51,948 nt of DNA, taken from positions 1-51,948 of the forward strand of contig CAZYQW010000006.1 of NCBI GenBank assembly GCA_964649825.1, given 5' to 3'. The DNA comes from CAZYQW01 sp964649825 (GTDB lineage Bacteria > Planctomycetota > B15-G4 > JADJEK01). A program made the translations under genes and the position numbers. Positions 26,575 to 35,030 of this stretch are shown here, piece after piece. The notes under the pieces are model-generated. The model was given only the letters and a program-made list of their open reading frames with translations. It had not been told where the DNA came from and did no database searches. Each line of letters starts with the position of its first letter. The first letter of the stretch is position 1.

Positions 26575-27480
26575 ATGTCGATCCGGTTCGTCACTTGTTT
26601 GATGGCCCTCTTTTTCCTCGACGCGAACGCGGCGGCTCAGCCGTGCCACGCGGAGAACGACACCGCCAACTTCAACGACGCCGTGAGCATGGGCGGGCCA
26701 AACCTGCTGCTCGCGGTCCAGTTCACGGCACCCTCGAACCTCGCGGTGCAAGCGCTCGAGGTGTTCACCGGCGAAGGGGTCGGCGCGAACACCGTCGGCA
26801 TCTGGAGCCACAACGCGGGGCTCAACCAGCCGCTGGCGGACCTCGGCACGGGGTCGTTCGCGATGGTCGCGGCCAACTCCTGGCAAGGCGCGACGGTGCC
26901 GAGCACGATCAACCTGACCGGCGGCACGACGTACTGGTTCGTGTGGGGATGCGTGAACGGCTCGCAGGCCGCGGTCGACGTCCCGATGGCGTTCCCGGGC
27001 CAGCCCTACCGCGGGTCGTTCAACGCTGGCGCGTCGTGGAACGGACCGTTCCAGTTCAACGATCGCCACTGGAAGTTCCGGCTGATCTGCGACGTCTGCC
27101 CCGGCTTCTTCCTCTCATACGGCACCGGCTGCCAAGGAACGAACGGCGTCCCGGTCCTCGCCGGCGCCGGCTGTCCCTCGCCGGGCGACACGATCACGAT
27201 CAGCATCTCGAACGGCCTCGGCAACGCGAACGGCCTCATCCTGCTCGGGGCAGGGACGACGTCGGCCTCGATCACCGGCTCGTGCATGATCGATAACCTG
27301 CCGCTCTTCCCGCCCGTCGTGCCGATCAGCCTCTCGGTGGCCGGTACGCTCACGGTCGCGTCGGTCCTTCCCGGGTCGACGCCGACGCCCGCCGACGTCT
27401 ATCTGCAGGCGATCTTCGCGGACGCCGGCAACCCGGACGGGATCTCCGCGACGAACGCGCTTCAGATGCACATCCAGTAG
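26575..27480 (+). CDS. Secreted protein with C-terminal YGTGC-type lectin-like domain
   Basis: 301 residues. The start is fixed by a strong ribosome-binding site (TTGGAGGA, seven bases before the ATG). The signal peptide MSIRFVTCLMALFFLDANAAAQ is clear. Residues about 25-165 form a beta-rich domain, with NLAVQALEVFTGEG and TYWFVWGCVNGSQ resembling cell-surface choice-of-anchor domains. From residue about 178, SYGTGCQGTNGVPVLAGAGC starts the C-terminal module seen in many Planctomycete secreted proteins, which also occurs degraded elsewhere in this window. Likely extracellular; no enzymatic motif is visible. Confidence 0.8.
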   Translation: MSIRFVTCLMALFFLDANAAAQPCHAENDTANFNDAVSMGGPNLLLAVQFTAPSNLAVQALEVFTGEGVGANTVGIWSHNAGLNQPLADLGTGSFAMVAANSWQGATVPSTINLTGGTTYWFVWGCVNGSQAAVDVPMAFPGQPYRGSFNAGASWNGPFQFNDRHWKFRLICDVCPGFFLSYGTGCQGTNGVPVLAGAGCPSPGDTITISISNGLGNANGLILLGAGTTSASITGSCMIDNLPLFPPVVPISLSVAGTLTVASVLPGSTPTPADVYLQAIFADAGNPDGISATNALQMHIQ

Positions 27481-27595
27481 TCTCGCGAGTTCCTTCCCGC
27501 GGAGCGGCTCCCGGCGCCTCCGTGCCGGGGTGCCGCCCCGCGGTCGCGTCCCGGCCGGAGTTGGCACACGATCGGCCCACCTCCCGGAGGACGCG

Positions 27596-27965
27596 ATGGA
27601 CCTGTCCTGACTGAAGTCGACGTGGAACGAGCTCGCCGTGGACCATCCGATGGCGAGGCTCTCCCGCCGCCGCGTCATCGGCGAGCGGATGATGATCTCG
27701 CACGTCACGCTCGAGCGCGGGTTCTCGCTCGCCCCCCACGCGCACGAGAACGAGCAGTTCACAGTCGTACTCGAGGGATTCCTCCTGTTCCACGTCGGCG
27801 AGACCGAGGACGCGCCGCAGCGGCTCGAGGTGCGCGCCGGCCGAGGTGCTGCACCTTCCGTCGATGCTCTGGCACGGTGCCGATGCGCTCGAGCGTACGG
27901 TCGTCCTCGACCTCTTTGCGCCGCCGAGAGAGGGGACGGGGATCGACCGGGGAGCGCACGAGTGA
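27596..27965 (+). pseudogene. Cupin-domain protein, disrupted by a stop codon and a frameshift
   Basis: After CCCGGAGGACGCG, an ATG at 27596 reads MDLS, then TGA at 27608-27610, then LKSTWNELAVDHPMARLSRR and onward into a cupin: VTLERGFSLAPHAHENEQF contains the metal-binding histidines and VVLEGFLLFHVG follows. At about 27841 one extra C in GGCCGAG shifts the frame; in the next frame the protein continues EVLHLPSMLWHGADALERTV, then VLDLFAPPREGTG to a TGA at 27963. Changing the TGA to TGG and removing one C would restore a complete cupin of about 122 residues. This is a recent pseudogene or a pair of sequence errors. Confidence 0.75.
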
Positions 27966-28011
27966 CACGGGCCTGCTCGTGGCGGCCGCTGTCGCCGCGC
28001 ACGCGATGACG

Positions 28012-28164
28012 TCAGGCGGCGAGGAGGCGCTCGACGTCATGATCGGAGGGATCGCCGAGAAACGAGAACTCGGGTCGCGCGTCCTCGTCGTCGGGCTCGC
28101 GAAAGATGCCGTCGAAGGCGAGAACGTGGAGAGGAACGTTCACGTTCAAGGCGGAGCCGAATCG
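28012..28164 (-). pseudogene. IS91-family transposase fragment
   Basis: A short minus-strand frame reads RRFGSALNVNVPLHVLAFDG and then IFREPDDEDARPEF, ending in DPSDHDVERLLAA and a stop. This corresponds to the conserved catalytic-region block of IS91/IS801-type rolling-circle transposases (QRFGSALNLNxHFHVLxxDG, followed by PxxxDVExLL). Only about 50 of some 400 residues remain. The sequence before RRFGS does not match the family, so both ends are lost. A second fragment, from the N-terminal zinc-finger region of the same family, lies near 51.2 kb. Confidence 0.7.
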
Positions 28165-28355
28165 CCGGCTGTCCAGGAAACTCGCGGGCGGACTCATCAG
28201 CACCGTCGTGATCTTCGTTATCATCTATGCGCTGCCCGGCCATTGCTGAGCACCGCGCTCGCGCAAGCCAGCGCGCATGCGCTGCCACTGCCGCCCCGGC
28301 AGCGGATCGCCGTTACCGAACGAACCACCACCCCCTCGAGGATCGAGATCCAAAC

Positions 28356-28559
28356 ATGAACAGCAAGGTCATCGGCATCGTGCTTCTCGTTGTCGGCGCC
28401 ATCGTGCTCTATTTCGGTCTGCAGTCCGGCGACTCCATCGCGTCCGAAGTCAAGGAAGCCGTCGACGGCACGCCGACGGATCGCTCGATGGTATTGATCA
28501 TCGGCGGTGCGGCGATCGGTGTCGTCGGTATCGGACTGCTGCTGAAGGGGCGCCGGTAG
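28356..28559 (+). CDS. Small DUF3185-like membrane protein
   Basis: 67 residues: a first helix IGIVLLVVGAIVLYFGLQ, a short polar loop with SGDSIASEVKEAVDGTPTDR, and a second helix SMVLIIGGAAIGVVGIGLLL, ending KGRR. This is the layout of DUF3185 proteins of the inner membrane, whose function is unknown. Its codon choice includes more A/T-ending codons (ATT, CTT, GTA, TTG) than the surrounding genes, consistent with recent arrival from a less GC-rich donor. The ATG at 28356 follows a weak purine-rich site. It is next to the transposase fragment. Confidence 0.75.
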   Translation: MNSKVIGIVLLVVGAIVLYFGLQSGDSIASEVKEAVDGTPTDRSMVLIIGGAAIGVVGIGLLLKGRR

Positions 28560-28635
28560 GCGCAGCACGTCCACCGCAAGGACGCCCCCAAAGCGCGCTG
28601 ATCCGGTTGCGCGCCCGACCCGCCCTCCGCGCGAC

Positions 28636-29136
28636 TTGCGTCCTGATACGGGACGGCAAGTGACCGGTCCGTGGGGGTTCCTTCCTGCGGAGCCCGCTCG
28701 CCGCCCGCTCCGCCGCGCGCTCGTCGTCGGGACCGCGGACGACGCGTTCGAGGAGAACGACACGTTCGCGACCGCGGCCGCGGTGACGACCGGGAGCTAC
28801 CCGGGTCTCGTCTGCCAGGTCGTCGGCGGATCGTTCACCCTCGCCGGCGATGCGCGCGGCGGTGCCACGGGGCTGATCCTGGTCGGCGGTGCACCGGCGA
28901 GCATCCCGGCGTTCGCGGGCACGCTCCTCGTGGCGCCCCCGTTCGCGGTGGTCTCGGCCCCGCTCGGCGGGCTGCCGGGCGTCGCGGGCGCGGGGAGCCT
29001 CGCGCTGCCCGTCACCGAGCCGTACGACCTGGCGCTCGTCGGCGCCACCGCCGACATGCAGATTTTCGTCGCCGACGCGGCCGCGCCCGCGGGGTACGCG
29101 ATGTCGAACGGCCTCGAGCTGAAGATCGGCCAGTAG
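28636..29136 (+). pseudogene. Secreted-protein remnant: pre-peptidase-like start joined to lectin-like end
   Basis: The frame has no ATG and no signal peptide. It contains ADDAFEENDTFATAAAV, the start of a domain common in Planctomycete exported proteins. After only about 15 residues it jumps to GGSFTLAGDARGGATGLILV, the C-terminal lectin-like module, lacking its YGTGC motif, and runs to LELKIGQ. Codon bias is strongly coding. The simplest reading is an internal deletion plus loss of the 5' end. An intact relative of the C-terminal module is at 26575. Confidence 0.55.
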
Positions 29137-29150
29137 CCCCGCCGGCGGCG

Positions 29151-29417
29151 TCACTCTGCGGCGCGCGCGAGCGCCATCGCCTTGCGGCCGAGGCGGTGGA
29201 CGCTCGCGTCGGCCGCGACCTCGTCGAGGCGGTCGTCTCGAACCAGCGCAGGTCGAGGCGACTCGTCGCTGATCGCGAGCGCCTGGCCGGGCGCGGCGAC
29301 GTGGAGGCACCGCACGTCGTAGTGCTCGGGCTCGTCGCCGTGGGCCGGGATGACGTGGACGTCGAGGTCGATCGGCAGGATCCGCCCGCCGGTCCGCAAA
29401 CTCTCGAATCGCGTCAT
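29151..29417 (-). CDS. Small hypothetical protein
   Basis: 88 residues, with almost every codon ending in G or C, so the frame is probably coding. The sequence includes GGRILPIDLDVHVIPAHGDE and a C-terminal HRLGRKAMALARAAE. There is no signal peptide, membrane helix or recognisable family, and no clear Shine-Dalgarno. Given the many gene fragments around it, this may be the 3' part of a larger lost gene. The 230 bases between it and the giant protein at 29691 hold further fragment-like sequence that I cannot assign. Confidence 0.4.
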   Translation of the reverse strand: MTRFESLRTGGRILPIDLDVHVIPAHGDEPEHYDVRCLHVAAPGQALAISDESPRPALVRDDRLDEVAADASVHRLGRKAMALARAAE

Positions 29418-29690
29418 CCCGGAATCCTCGCGCGCCGCGCGCAGCGCCGCGAAGTGGGGGCGGGGCTCGCCGGAATCGGACCGCCGGCGAGGGTCGTCTC
29501 GCCGAACTCGTCGGTGGCGAGCGGCAGGGCCAACGCGGGCGGGTTCGTGTGGAGCATCCCGTCCGCCGCGGCGACCGGCTGGTGGACGAACGATACGAAG
29601 GCTCTTTTTCCGAATCGACTGGCGGGCGTGACCCCCTCGCGTCGCTGACGTGCGTCGGATCGACGTTCATCGGCTACGGAGGTGTGTTCG

Positions 29691-32600
29691 ATGCGGCATG
29701 CGCGGGTTCCGTCGAGGTCTCGTCGTTGGGGGTTGGCGGTCTCATGGACGCTCTCGATGTCCATCCTCGTCGGGGCGTCCGCCGATGCGCAATCGACGAC
29801 GTGGACGGGCGCGGGCGGGACGGGTTGGGGAGTCCCAGGGAACTGGGACAACGGCGTACCCGACGCGGCGACGACCGCGGTGGTCCCGGACGTCTCCGGG
29901 ACGACGGGGAACTTTCCGTCCACGGCGGGGGGGGCCGCGACTTGCGGCGATCTCGTCCTGAACACGGGCGCAACGCTGCACGTACACGATTTCACGGCAA
30001 ACCTGTTCGTACACGGAAGCCTGTCCGTGGCGGGCGCCGTGACGGGAACGGGAACGATCGTCCTCCAGGGTGGATCGGCGGCGGGCTGCTCGGCCGCGTC
30101 GCCGCTTCCCGGCCTGACGATCGACAAGGCGGGCGGGTCGGCCACGGTGACGGGAGTGGTCGGCGTGGCGCAGAGCCTGGTCCTGAGCGCGGGGGATCTC
30201 GTCGTGGACGGCACGCTGACGGTTGGGTTGACGGCGTCGTTCGCCGGCGGAACGTTGTCGGGCAACGGCTTGCTCGATCTCCACGGCCATGCGACGTTCT
30301 CGGGGACCGTCTCCACGTCGCCCCCGGCGATCGAATGCGCGGGTGACTGGGTCGGGCACGAGGGATTCGCGCCGCTGTCCGGAGTGGTCCGGATGGACGG
30401 ACCGGATGGACTGATGAGCGGGACGCTCCGGTTCCACGACCTCGAGTTGGCGGTGGGCGCTCCCGCGATCGAGGCGACAGCGGCGACGCCGGTCGAGGTG
30501 GGCGGGAGCCTGACGATCCGAGGGAACGCGACGTTCGATGCCGACGCGAGCGTCGACGTCGCGGGGAACACGACCGTGGAGCTCGGCGGCCGGTTCGATT
30601 TCGGCGCCTCGACGCACTACCTGGGCGGCGACCTCACCGTCGTCGGCGACGGGCTCCAGGGGTCGGGAACGTTCGTGTTCGACGGCGTGAGCACGGCGAC
30701 CTTGCAGAGCTCCGACGCGCTGGCGAACGTCACTTGCGACAAGATCGGCGTGGCCGAGCTGCGGACGTCGGGAACGCTGGTCATCGACGGGGATCTGCTC
30801 CTACTGTCGGGGATCTTGCGGGTTCTGCCGGCCAAGACCGAGGTGAACGGCGACGGGACGTTCACCGGAGGGAGCCTGACCGGCACCGGCACGCTCGACA
30901 TGGACGGCGACGTGGTCTTCGCCGGGACGTCGGTCACGGCTCCGCCCACGATCACGTGTCAGGGAAACTGGAGCGCGCAATCGGCGTTCGACCCGGACGC
31001 CGGTTCGGTGACGTTCGACGGTCCGCCCGGGACGACGCGGACGATCAACGGCGAGGCGCCGATCTTCTTCGACCTCCGCGTGATCCCGAGCGCGACGGTG
31101 ACGAACGTCGTTCCCGTCCGGGTCAAGAACGACCTCACCGTCACCGCGATCCTCGACGCCGGAGCATCCCTCGACGTCGACGGCAGCATCCTCGTTCCCT
31201 CCGCCGGCGCCGAGTTCGACGCCGGACCACACGAGCATTCCATCGGGGAGAACCTCACGGTGTCGGGGATCCTGACCGGCACCGGGATACTCGTGTTCGA
31301 CGAGAACACAGCGGGGACGATCTTCGTCACGTCCGGCACCTCGCTGCCGAGCGTGGAGGTCGCGAAGGCGGGAGGAAAGCGGCTCACGATGATGGGGGTG
31401 TTCACGATCGCCGGCACGCTCGACCTCGTCTCCGGAGAGCTGCGGTTCCAGTGGGCGTCGCCGACATCGCCGACGACGATCGCGGTGACCGGGAACGCCG
31501 CCTTCTCGGGCGGGACCCTCTCCTACAGCGTCTTCACCGGGCAGCCGACTCTCGAGGTCGACGGCGACGTCACCTTCTCCGGCGCGGTCTCCGTGCTTCC
31601 GCCGCACATCCGGTGCGGCGGAAGCTGGGGCGCCGACCACCTCTTCGATCCGAACGGAGGGACCGTCACGTTCCAGGGGGCGCCTCGCCAGATCACGGGA
31701 ACCGCGGCGCGCTTCTTCGACGTCGTGATCGATTCGGGCGCAAAGGTGACTGCGCTCCTGGACGTGCACGTCGCCCGGGACCTGACGATCAACGGCGAGC
31801 TCACGACCTCGCACGCGCTCGACGTCGACCGGCACGTGGTCGTCGGCCCGCAGGGGACCTTCGACACCGGACCGAAGACGCATCACCTGGGCGGCGGCTT
31901 CACGAGCACCGGCAACCTGAACCTCTCGCCGGGCACGGTGTTCCGCTTCGACGGCGCGACGGGCGGGACGATCGCGGCGGACCAGGCGCTGCCGTCGGTG
32001 GAGATCGTCAAGGTCGGCGCGTCCAGCATGACGCTGGCGCCGGGCAACGACGTCCAGGGCCGCCTGGAACTCGTCGCGGGTGCGCTCGTGGTCGGAAGCG
32101 CTTCTGGCGGCGGCGGACTCTCGAAGGTCGCGGAGACCGCGACGTTCGGCGGGGGGGTCGTGACGGGCACGGGAACCCTCGACGTGGAGGGGGACATCGT
32201 CTTCGCAGGAGCGCAGACGGCGACGAATCCGTTCGGCCACACGGACGTGCCGAGCTTCTTCTGCCGGGGAAGCTGGACCGCGCACCCCAACTGGCAGCCG
32301 AGCTTCGGCACCGTGACCTTCGATCCTCCGGCGGCCGCGCCGAGTGAGATCCTCGGGACCGAGGCGGTGTTCCATGACCTCGTCGTCGTGAACGGCTCGA
32401 CGGTGACCGCGGCGGTCGACGTGCACGTCGTGCGGGACCTCGTCGTCAGCGGACGCTTCGTCACGACCGCGGGACTGGACGTCGACGACGACGTGACGGT
32501 CTCGAACGAGCTGAACGTCGGTTCGGGTACGGTGCGGTTCGGTTCGGACGTTACGATCACGGGGGCGATCGTCAGCTCGCCCGGCGCCCTGCTCGTCCTC

Positions 32601-34682
32601 GACGGCGCCTCGTCCGGCTTGGTCACGTCGCAAGCGAACCCGCTCCCGCCGGTGGAGATCGCGAAGCAGGGCGCGGGGGTCGCGACGTTCGGAGGCCCCC
32701 TCGTGGTCTCGGACGCCATCCAGCTCCTCTCGGGAACGCTCGACGTCCAGGGGAACACGACGGTCGACGCTTCGGGACCGGGACAGGGAAACGTGATCTT
32801 CGCAGGAGGCATCCTGACGGGAAGCGCCAGCGCCACGCTGGACGTCGCGCGGGACGTGACCTTCTCCGGGACGTACTGCGCCACGCCCCCGAACGTCGAA
32901 TGCTCGGGCGACTGGAGCGCGAACCCGCTCTTCCAACCCGTGCAGGGCGAGGTCGTGTTCCGCCAGTCACCGGGAGTGCAGACGATCGATGGCACATTCG
33001 CCAACTTCCACGACCTGCGCGTCGAGAGCAACGTCACGAGCCTCATCCCGCTCGCGTTCACCGGCGACCTCACCGTCAAGAACGCGACCTTTGCCGTCGA
33101 GTCCGCCGTCTCCGTTCCGGTCGCGGGGACGCTGACGAGCACGGGGAGCGTCAGCGCGCCGGCCACGACCTGGATCGTGGAGGGGCCGGTCGCGATCCAA
33201 GCCGGCAGCTTCACGATCGCCGGCGGGTCGTTCGGTGACGACCTCGTCGCCGAGGGGATCCTCAGCTCGGGACCGATTACGTTCCACGGGGCGCAGTCGG
33301 CGACGCTTCGATCGACGAACGTGTTGCCGTCGGTCACCGTCGCGAAATCCGCGAGCTCGAGCGTCGCGACCGTTGGGACCCTCGAGATCATCGGCGACGT
33401 CGTGATCGAGTCCGGGATCCTCCACGTCGCCAGCGAAGTGCGCGTCGAGGGTGACGCGTACTTCGTTGGCGGCACGCTGACCGGGAGCAGCTCGGGGAGC
33501 GTCGTGCTCGACGTCGACGGCGACGTGACGTTCGCGGGCACGGTCGCCATCACGCCCCCGAGCATGGAGGTGGAAGGCGACTTCACCGCGCATCCGTTCT
33601 TCATCCCGGTCCAGTCCCGCGTGCTGATCGACGGGAATCCCGGCACGCCGATGCACCAGATCGCCGGCGCGCTCGCGCGCTTCCACGACCTCGAAGTGGC
33701 GCAGTTCCAGGACGTCGCGGCGGTCGGGGACATCGAGGTGTCGGGCGACCTGATCGTCGGCGGCACGCTGCAGACGGCGGGGACCGTCGACGTGGAGGGT
33801 GAGACGTCGGTCGACGGGGCCGGCACCTTCCTGGCCGGCGCCGGCGACCACTCCTTCGGTGGCAACCTCGAGGTCTACGGCGCGCTGTCGGCGAGCGGCA
33901 CGTTCACGCTGGACGGCTTCACCCCGCACCCGGGGGCTGTGATCCTGTCCGCCCAATCTCCGCTGCCGGATCTCGTCGTCGCGAAGGCAGGTGACGTCTC
34001 GTTCCAGGGGGACGCCATCGTTGCGAGCATCGAGCTCCAGAGCGGCAACCTCGATGTGGTCTCGGGGACCGTCTCGGTGCCGGGCGACGCGACGTTCCTC
34101 GGTGGCATCCTGACGGGCGCGGGCTCACCGTCGGTCCTGGACGTCGACGGCGACGTCGTCTTCACGGGCACGGGCGTCACGGCTCCTCCGGACATCCGCT
34201 GCGCGGGGGACTGGACGGGCCACGTCAATTTCAACCCGAGCACCACGAGGACGGTCGTCTTCGACGGCGCCGGCGGGACGCAGCTGATCGACGGCGAGAA
34301 TCTGGTGTTCCAGAAGCTGACGGTCGCGCCCGACGCGGCCGTGCGTACCGACACGCCGCTCACGATCCGGAGCGACGTGGTGATCGACGGCGACTTCGAG
34401 ACGACGTCCACGCTCGACGTCGACGGGTCGATCTCGCAGAACACTGCATCGGTCCTCGACCTCGGGGACGGCACGCACCAGCTCGCGGGCTCGCTGTTCC
34501 TCGCGGGTCAGGTGCTGGCCGGCGGGACCCTGGTGCTGGACAATGACGTCGCGGTCGATCTGAGCGCGTCGGACTCGCTCCCCGACGTCCGCAAGACCGG
34601 CACCGGCGAGACACGGGTCGGTGGATCATGCCGATCCTCGACCTCCCGGAGACGGGCACGCTGCTCGAGCCGATCGGGGTGA
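29691..34682 (+). CDS. Giant secreted repeat protein, C-terminus frameshifted
   Basis: About 1663 residues. A perfect GGAGGT lies before the ATG at 29691, and a signal peptide ends near ILVGASADAQ. The body consists of about seven imperfect repeats of some 210 residues. Each has a beta-strand ladder (LxVxGxxTFxGGxLxGxGTLD), then xVxFxGTxxxxPPxIxCxGxW and FDPxxGxVTFDG...IxGxxxxFHDLxV. The pattern, rich in Gly, Thr and Val, suggests an elongated beta-helix-like surface or adhesin protein. After DSLPDVRKTGTGETRVGG the frame ends in low-complexity Arg/Ser sequence, while the expected C-terminal domain continues in another frame from 34628. The gene therefore probably carries a frameshift or small deletion near 34620. 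Confidence 0.8.
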   Translation: MRHARVPSRSRRWGLAVSWTLSMSILVGASADAQSTTWTGAGGTGWGVPGNWDNGVPDAATTAVVPDVSGTTGNFPSTAGGAATCGDLVLNTGATLHVHDFTANLFVHGSLSVAGAVTGTGTIVLQGGSAAGCSAASPLPGLTIDKAGGSATVTGVVGVAQSLVLSAGDLVVDGTLTVGLTASFAGGTLSGNGLLDLHGHATFSGTVSTSPPAIECAGDWVGHEGFAPLSGVVRMDGPDGLMSGTLRFHDLELAVGAPAIEATAATPVEVGGSLTIRGNATFDADASVDVAGNTTVELGGRFDFGASTHYLGGDLTVVGDGLQGSGTFVFDGVSTATLQSSDALANVTCDKIGVAELRTSGTLVIDGDLLLLSGILRVLPAKTEVNGDGTFTGGSLTGTGTLDMDGDVVFAGTSVTAPPTITCQGNWSAQSAFDPDAGSVTFDGPPGTTRTINGEAPIFFDLRVIPSATVTNVVPVRVKNDLTVTAILDAGASLDVDGSILVPSAGAEFDAGPHEHSIGENLTVSGILTGTGILVFDENTAGTIFVTSGTSLPSVEVAKAGGKRLTMMGVFTIAGTLDLVSGELRFQWASPTSPTTIAVTGNAAFSGGTLSYSVFTGQPTLEVDGDVTFSGAVSVLPPHIRCGGSWGADHLFDPNGGTVTFQGAPRQITGTAARFFDVVIDSGAKVTALLDVHVARDLTINGELTTSHALDVDRHVVVGPQGTFDTGPKTHHLGGGFTSTGNLNLSPGTVFRFDGATGGTIAADQALPSVEIVKVGASSMTLAPGNDVQGRLELVAGALVVGSASGGGGLSKVAETATFGGGVVTGTGTLDVEGDIVFAGAQTATNPFGHTDVPSFFCRGSWTAHPNWQPSFGTVTFDPPAAAPSEILGTEAVFHDLVVVNGSTVTAAVDVHVVRDLVVSGRFVTTAGLDVDDDVTVSNELNVGSGTVRFGSDVTITGAIVSSPGALLVLDGASSGLVTSQANPLPPVEIAKQGAGVATFGGPLVVSDAIQLLSGTLDVQGNTTVDASGPGQGNVIFAGGILTGSASATLDVARDVTFSGTYCATPPNVECSGDWSANPLFQPVQGEVVFRQSPGVQTIDGTFANFHDLRVESNVTSLIPLAFTGDLTVKNATFAVESAVSVPVAGTLTSTGSVSAPATTWIVEGPVAIQAGSFTIAGGSFGDDLVAEGILSSGPITFHGAQSATLRSTNVLPSVTVAKSASSSVATVGTLEIIGDVVIESGILHVASEVRVEGDAYFVGGTLTGSSSGSVVLDVDGDVTFAGTVAITPPSMEVEGDFTAHPFFIPVQSRVLIDGNPGTPMHQIAGALARFHDLEVAQFQDVAAVGDIEVSGDLIVGGTLQTAGTVDVEGETSVDGAGTFLAGAGDHSFGGNLEVYGALSASGTFTLDGFTPHPGAVILSAQSPLPDLVVAKAGDVSFQGDAIVASIELQSGNLDVVSGTVSVPGDATFLGGILTGAGSPSVLDVDGDVVFTGTGVTAPPDIRCAGDWTGHVNFNPSTTRTVVFDGAGGTQLIDGENLVFQKLTVAPDAAVRTDTPLTIRSDVVIDGDFETTSTLDVDGSISQNTASVLDLGDGTHQLAGSLFLAGQVLAGGTLVLDNDVAVDLSASDSLPDVRKTGTGETRVGGSCRSSTSRRRARCSSRSG

Positions 34683-34999
34683 CGTTCCAGGGGTTCTCGA
34701 GCTCGCTGTGGTTGCTCGTCATGGGCGCGAGCCCGGGCGGCTACGGGTACGTCGAGCTCGGCACCGCGCTTCCGCCGTACCTGATCGAGATGCCGCTGCT
34801 CGTCCCGCTGACGAGCGTGACCGTCGTGCCGCCGGTCCTCGTCACCGACGACGGCGGCGTGTCGGAGTTCGCCCTGCCGTTCCCGCCGGACGGCTCCCTG
34901 ATCGGCGCCACGTTCGTCTTCCAGGCCGCGAACGTCGACCCGTCGTTCCCGATCCGATTCCGACTGTCGAACGCGAGCGCGGTGACGGTGCTGCCGTGA
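34628..34999 (+). pseudogene. Out-of-frame C-terminal domain of the giant repeat protein
   Basis: About 123 residues beginning MPILDLPETGTLLEPIGVTF and ending FRLSNASAVTVLP. Blocks SSLWLLVMGAS, GGVSEFALPFPPDGSLIGAT and FVFQAANVDP match the lectin-like C-terminal module of Planctomycete secreted proteins. There is no signal peptide or ribosome-binding site, and the frame overlaps the end of the giant gene by 55 bases. It is best read as the displaced end of that protein. It could in principle be reached by ribosomal frameshifting, but no slippery heptamer is evident. Confidence 0.6.
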
Positions 35000-35030
35000 C
35001 GGGCGCTGGGGCCGGCGCTCGTCGGCTTCG

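Noticed and set aside
27608..27610. TGA as a recoded tryptophan or selenocysteine codon in the cupin gene
   Set aside because: TGA is used as a normal stop throughout the window, no SECIS-like hairpin is evident, and the gene also carries a frameshift, so a nonsense mutation is the simpler reading.
29691..34682. Repeat array that might be a CRISPR locus
   Set aside because: The repeats are about 640 bp long, imperfect and coding; no short direct repeats with unique spacers occur anywhere in the window, and no cas-like gene was seen.
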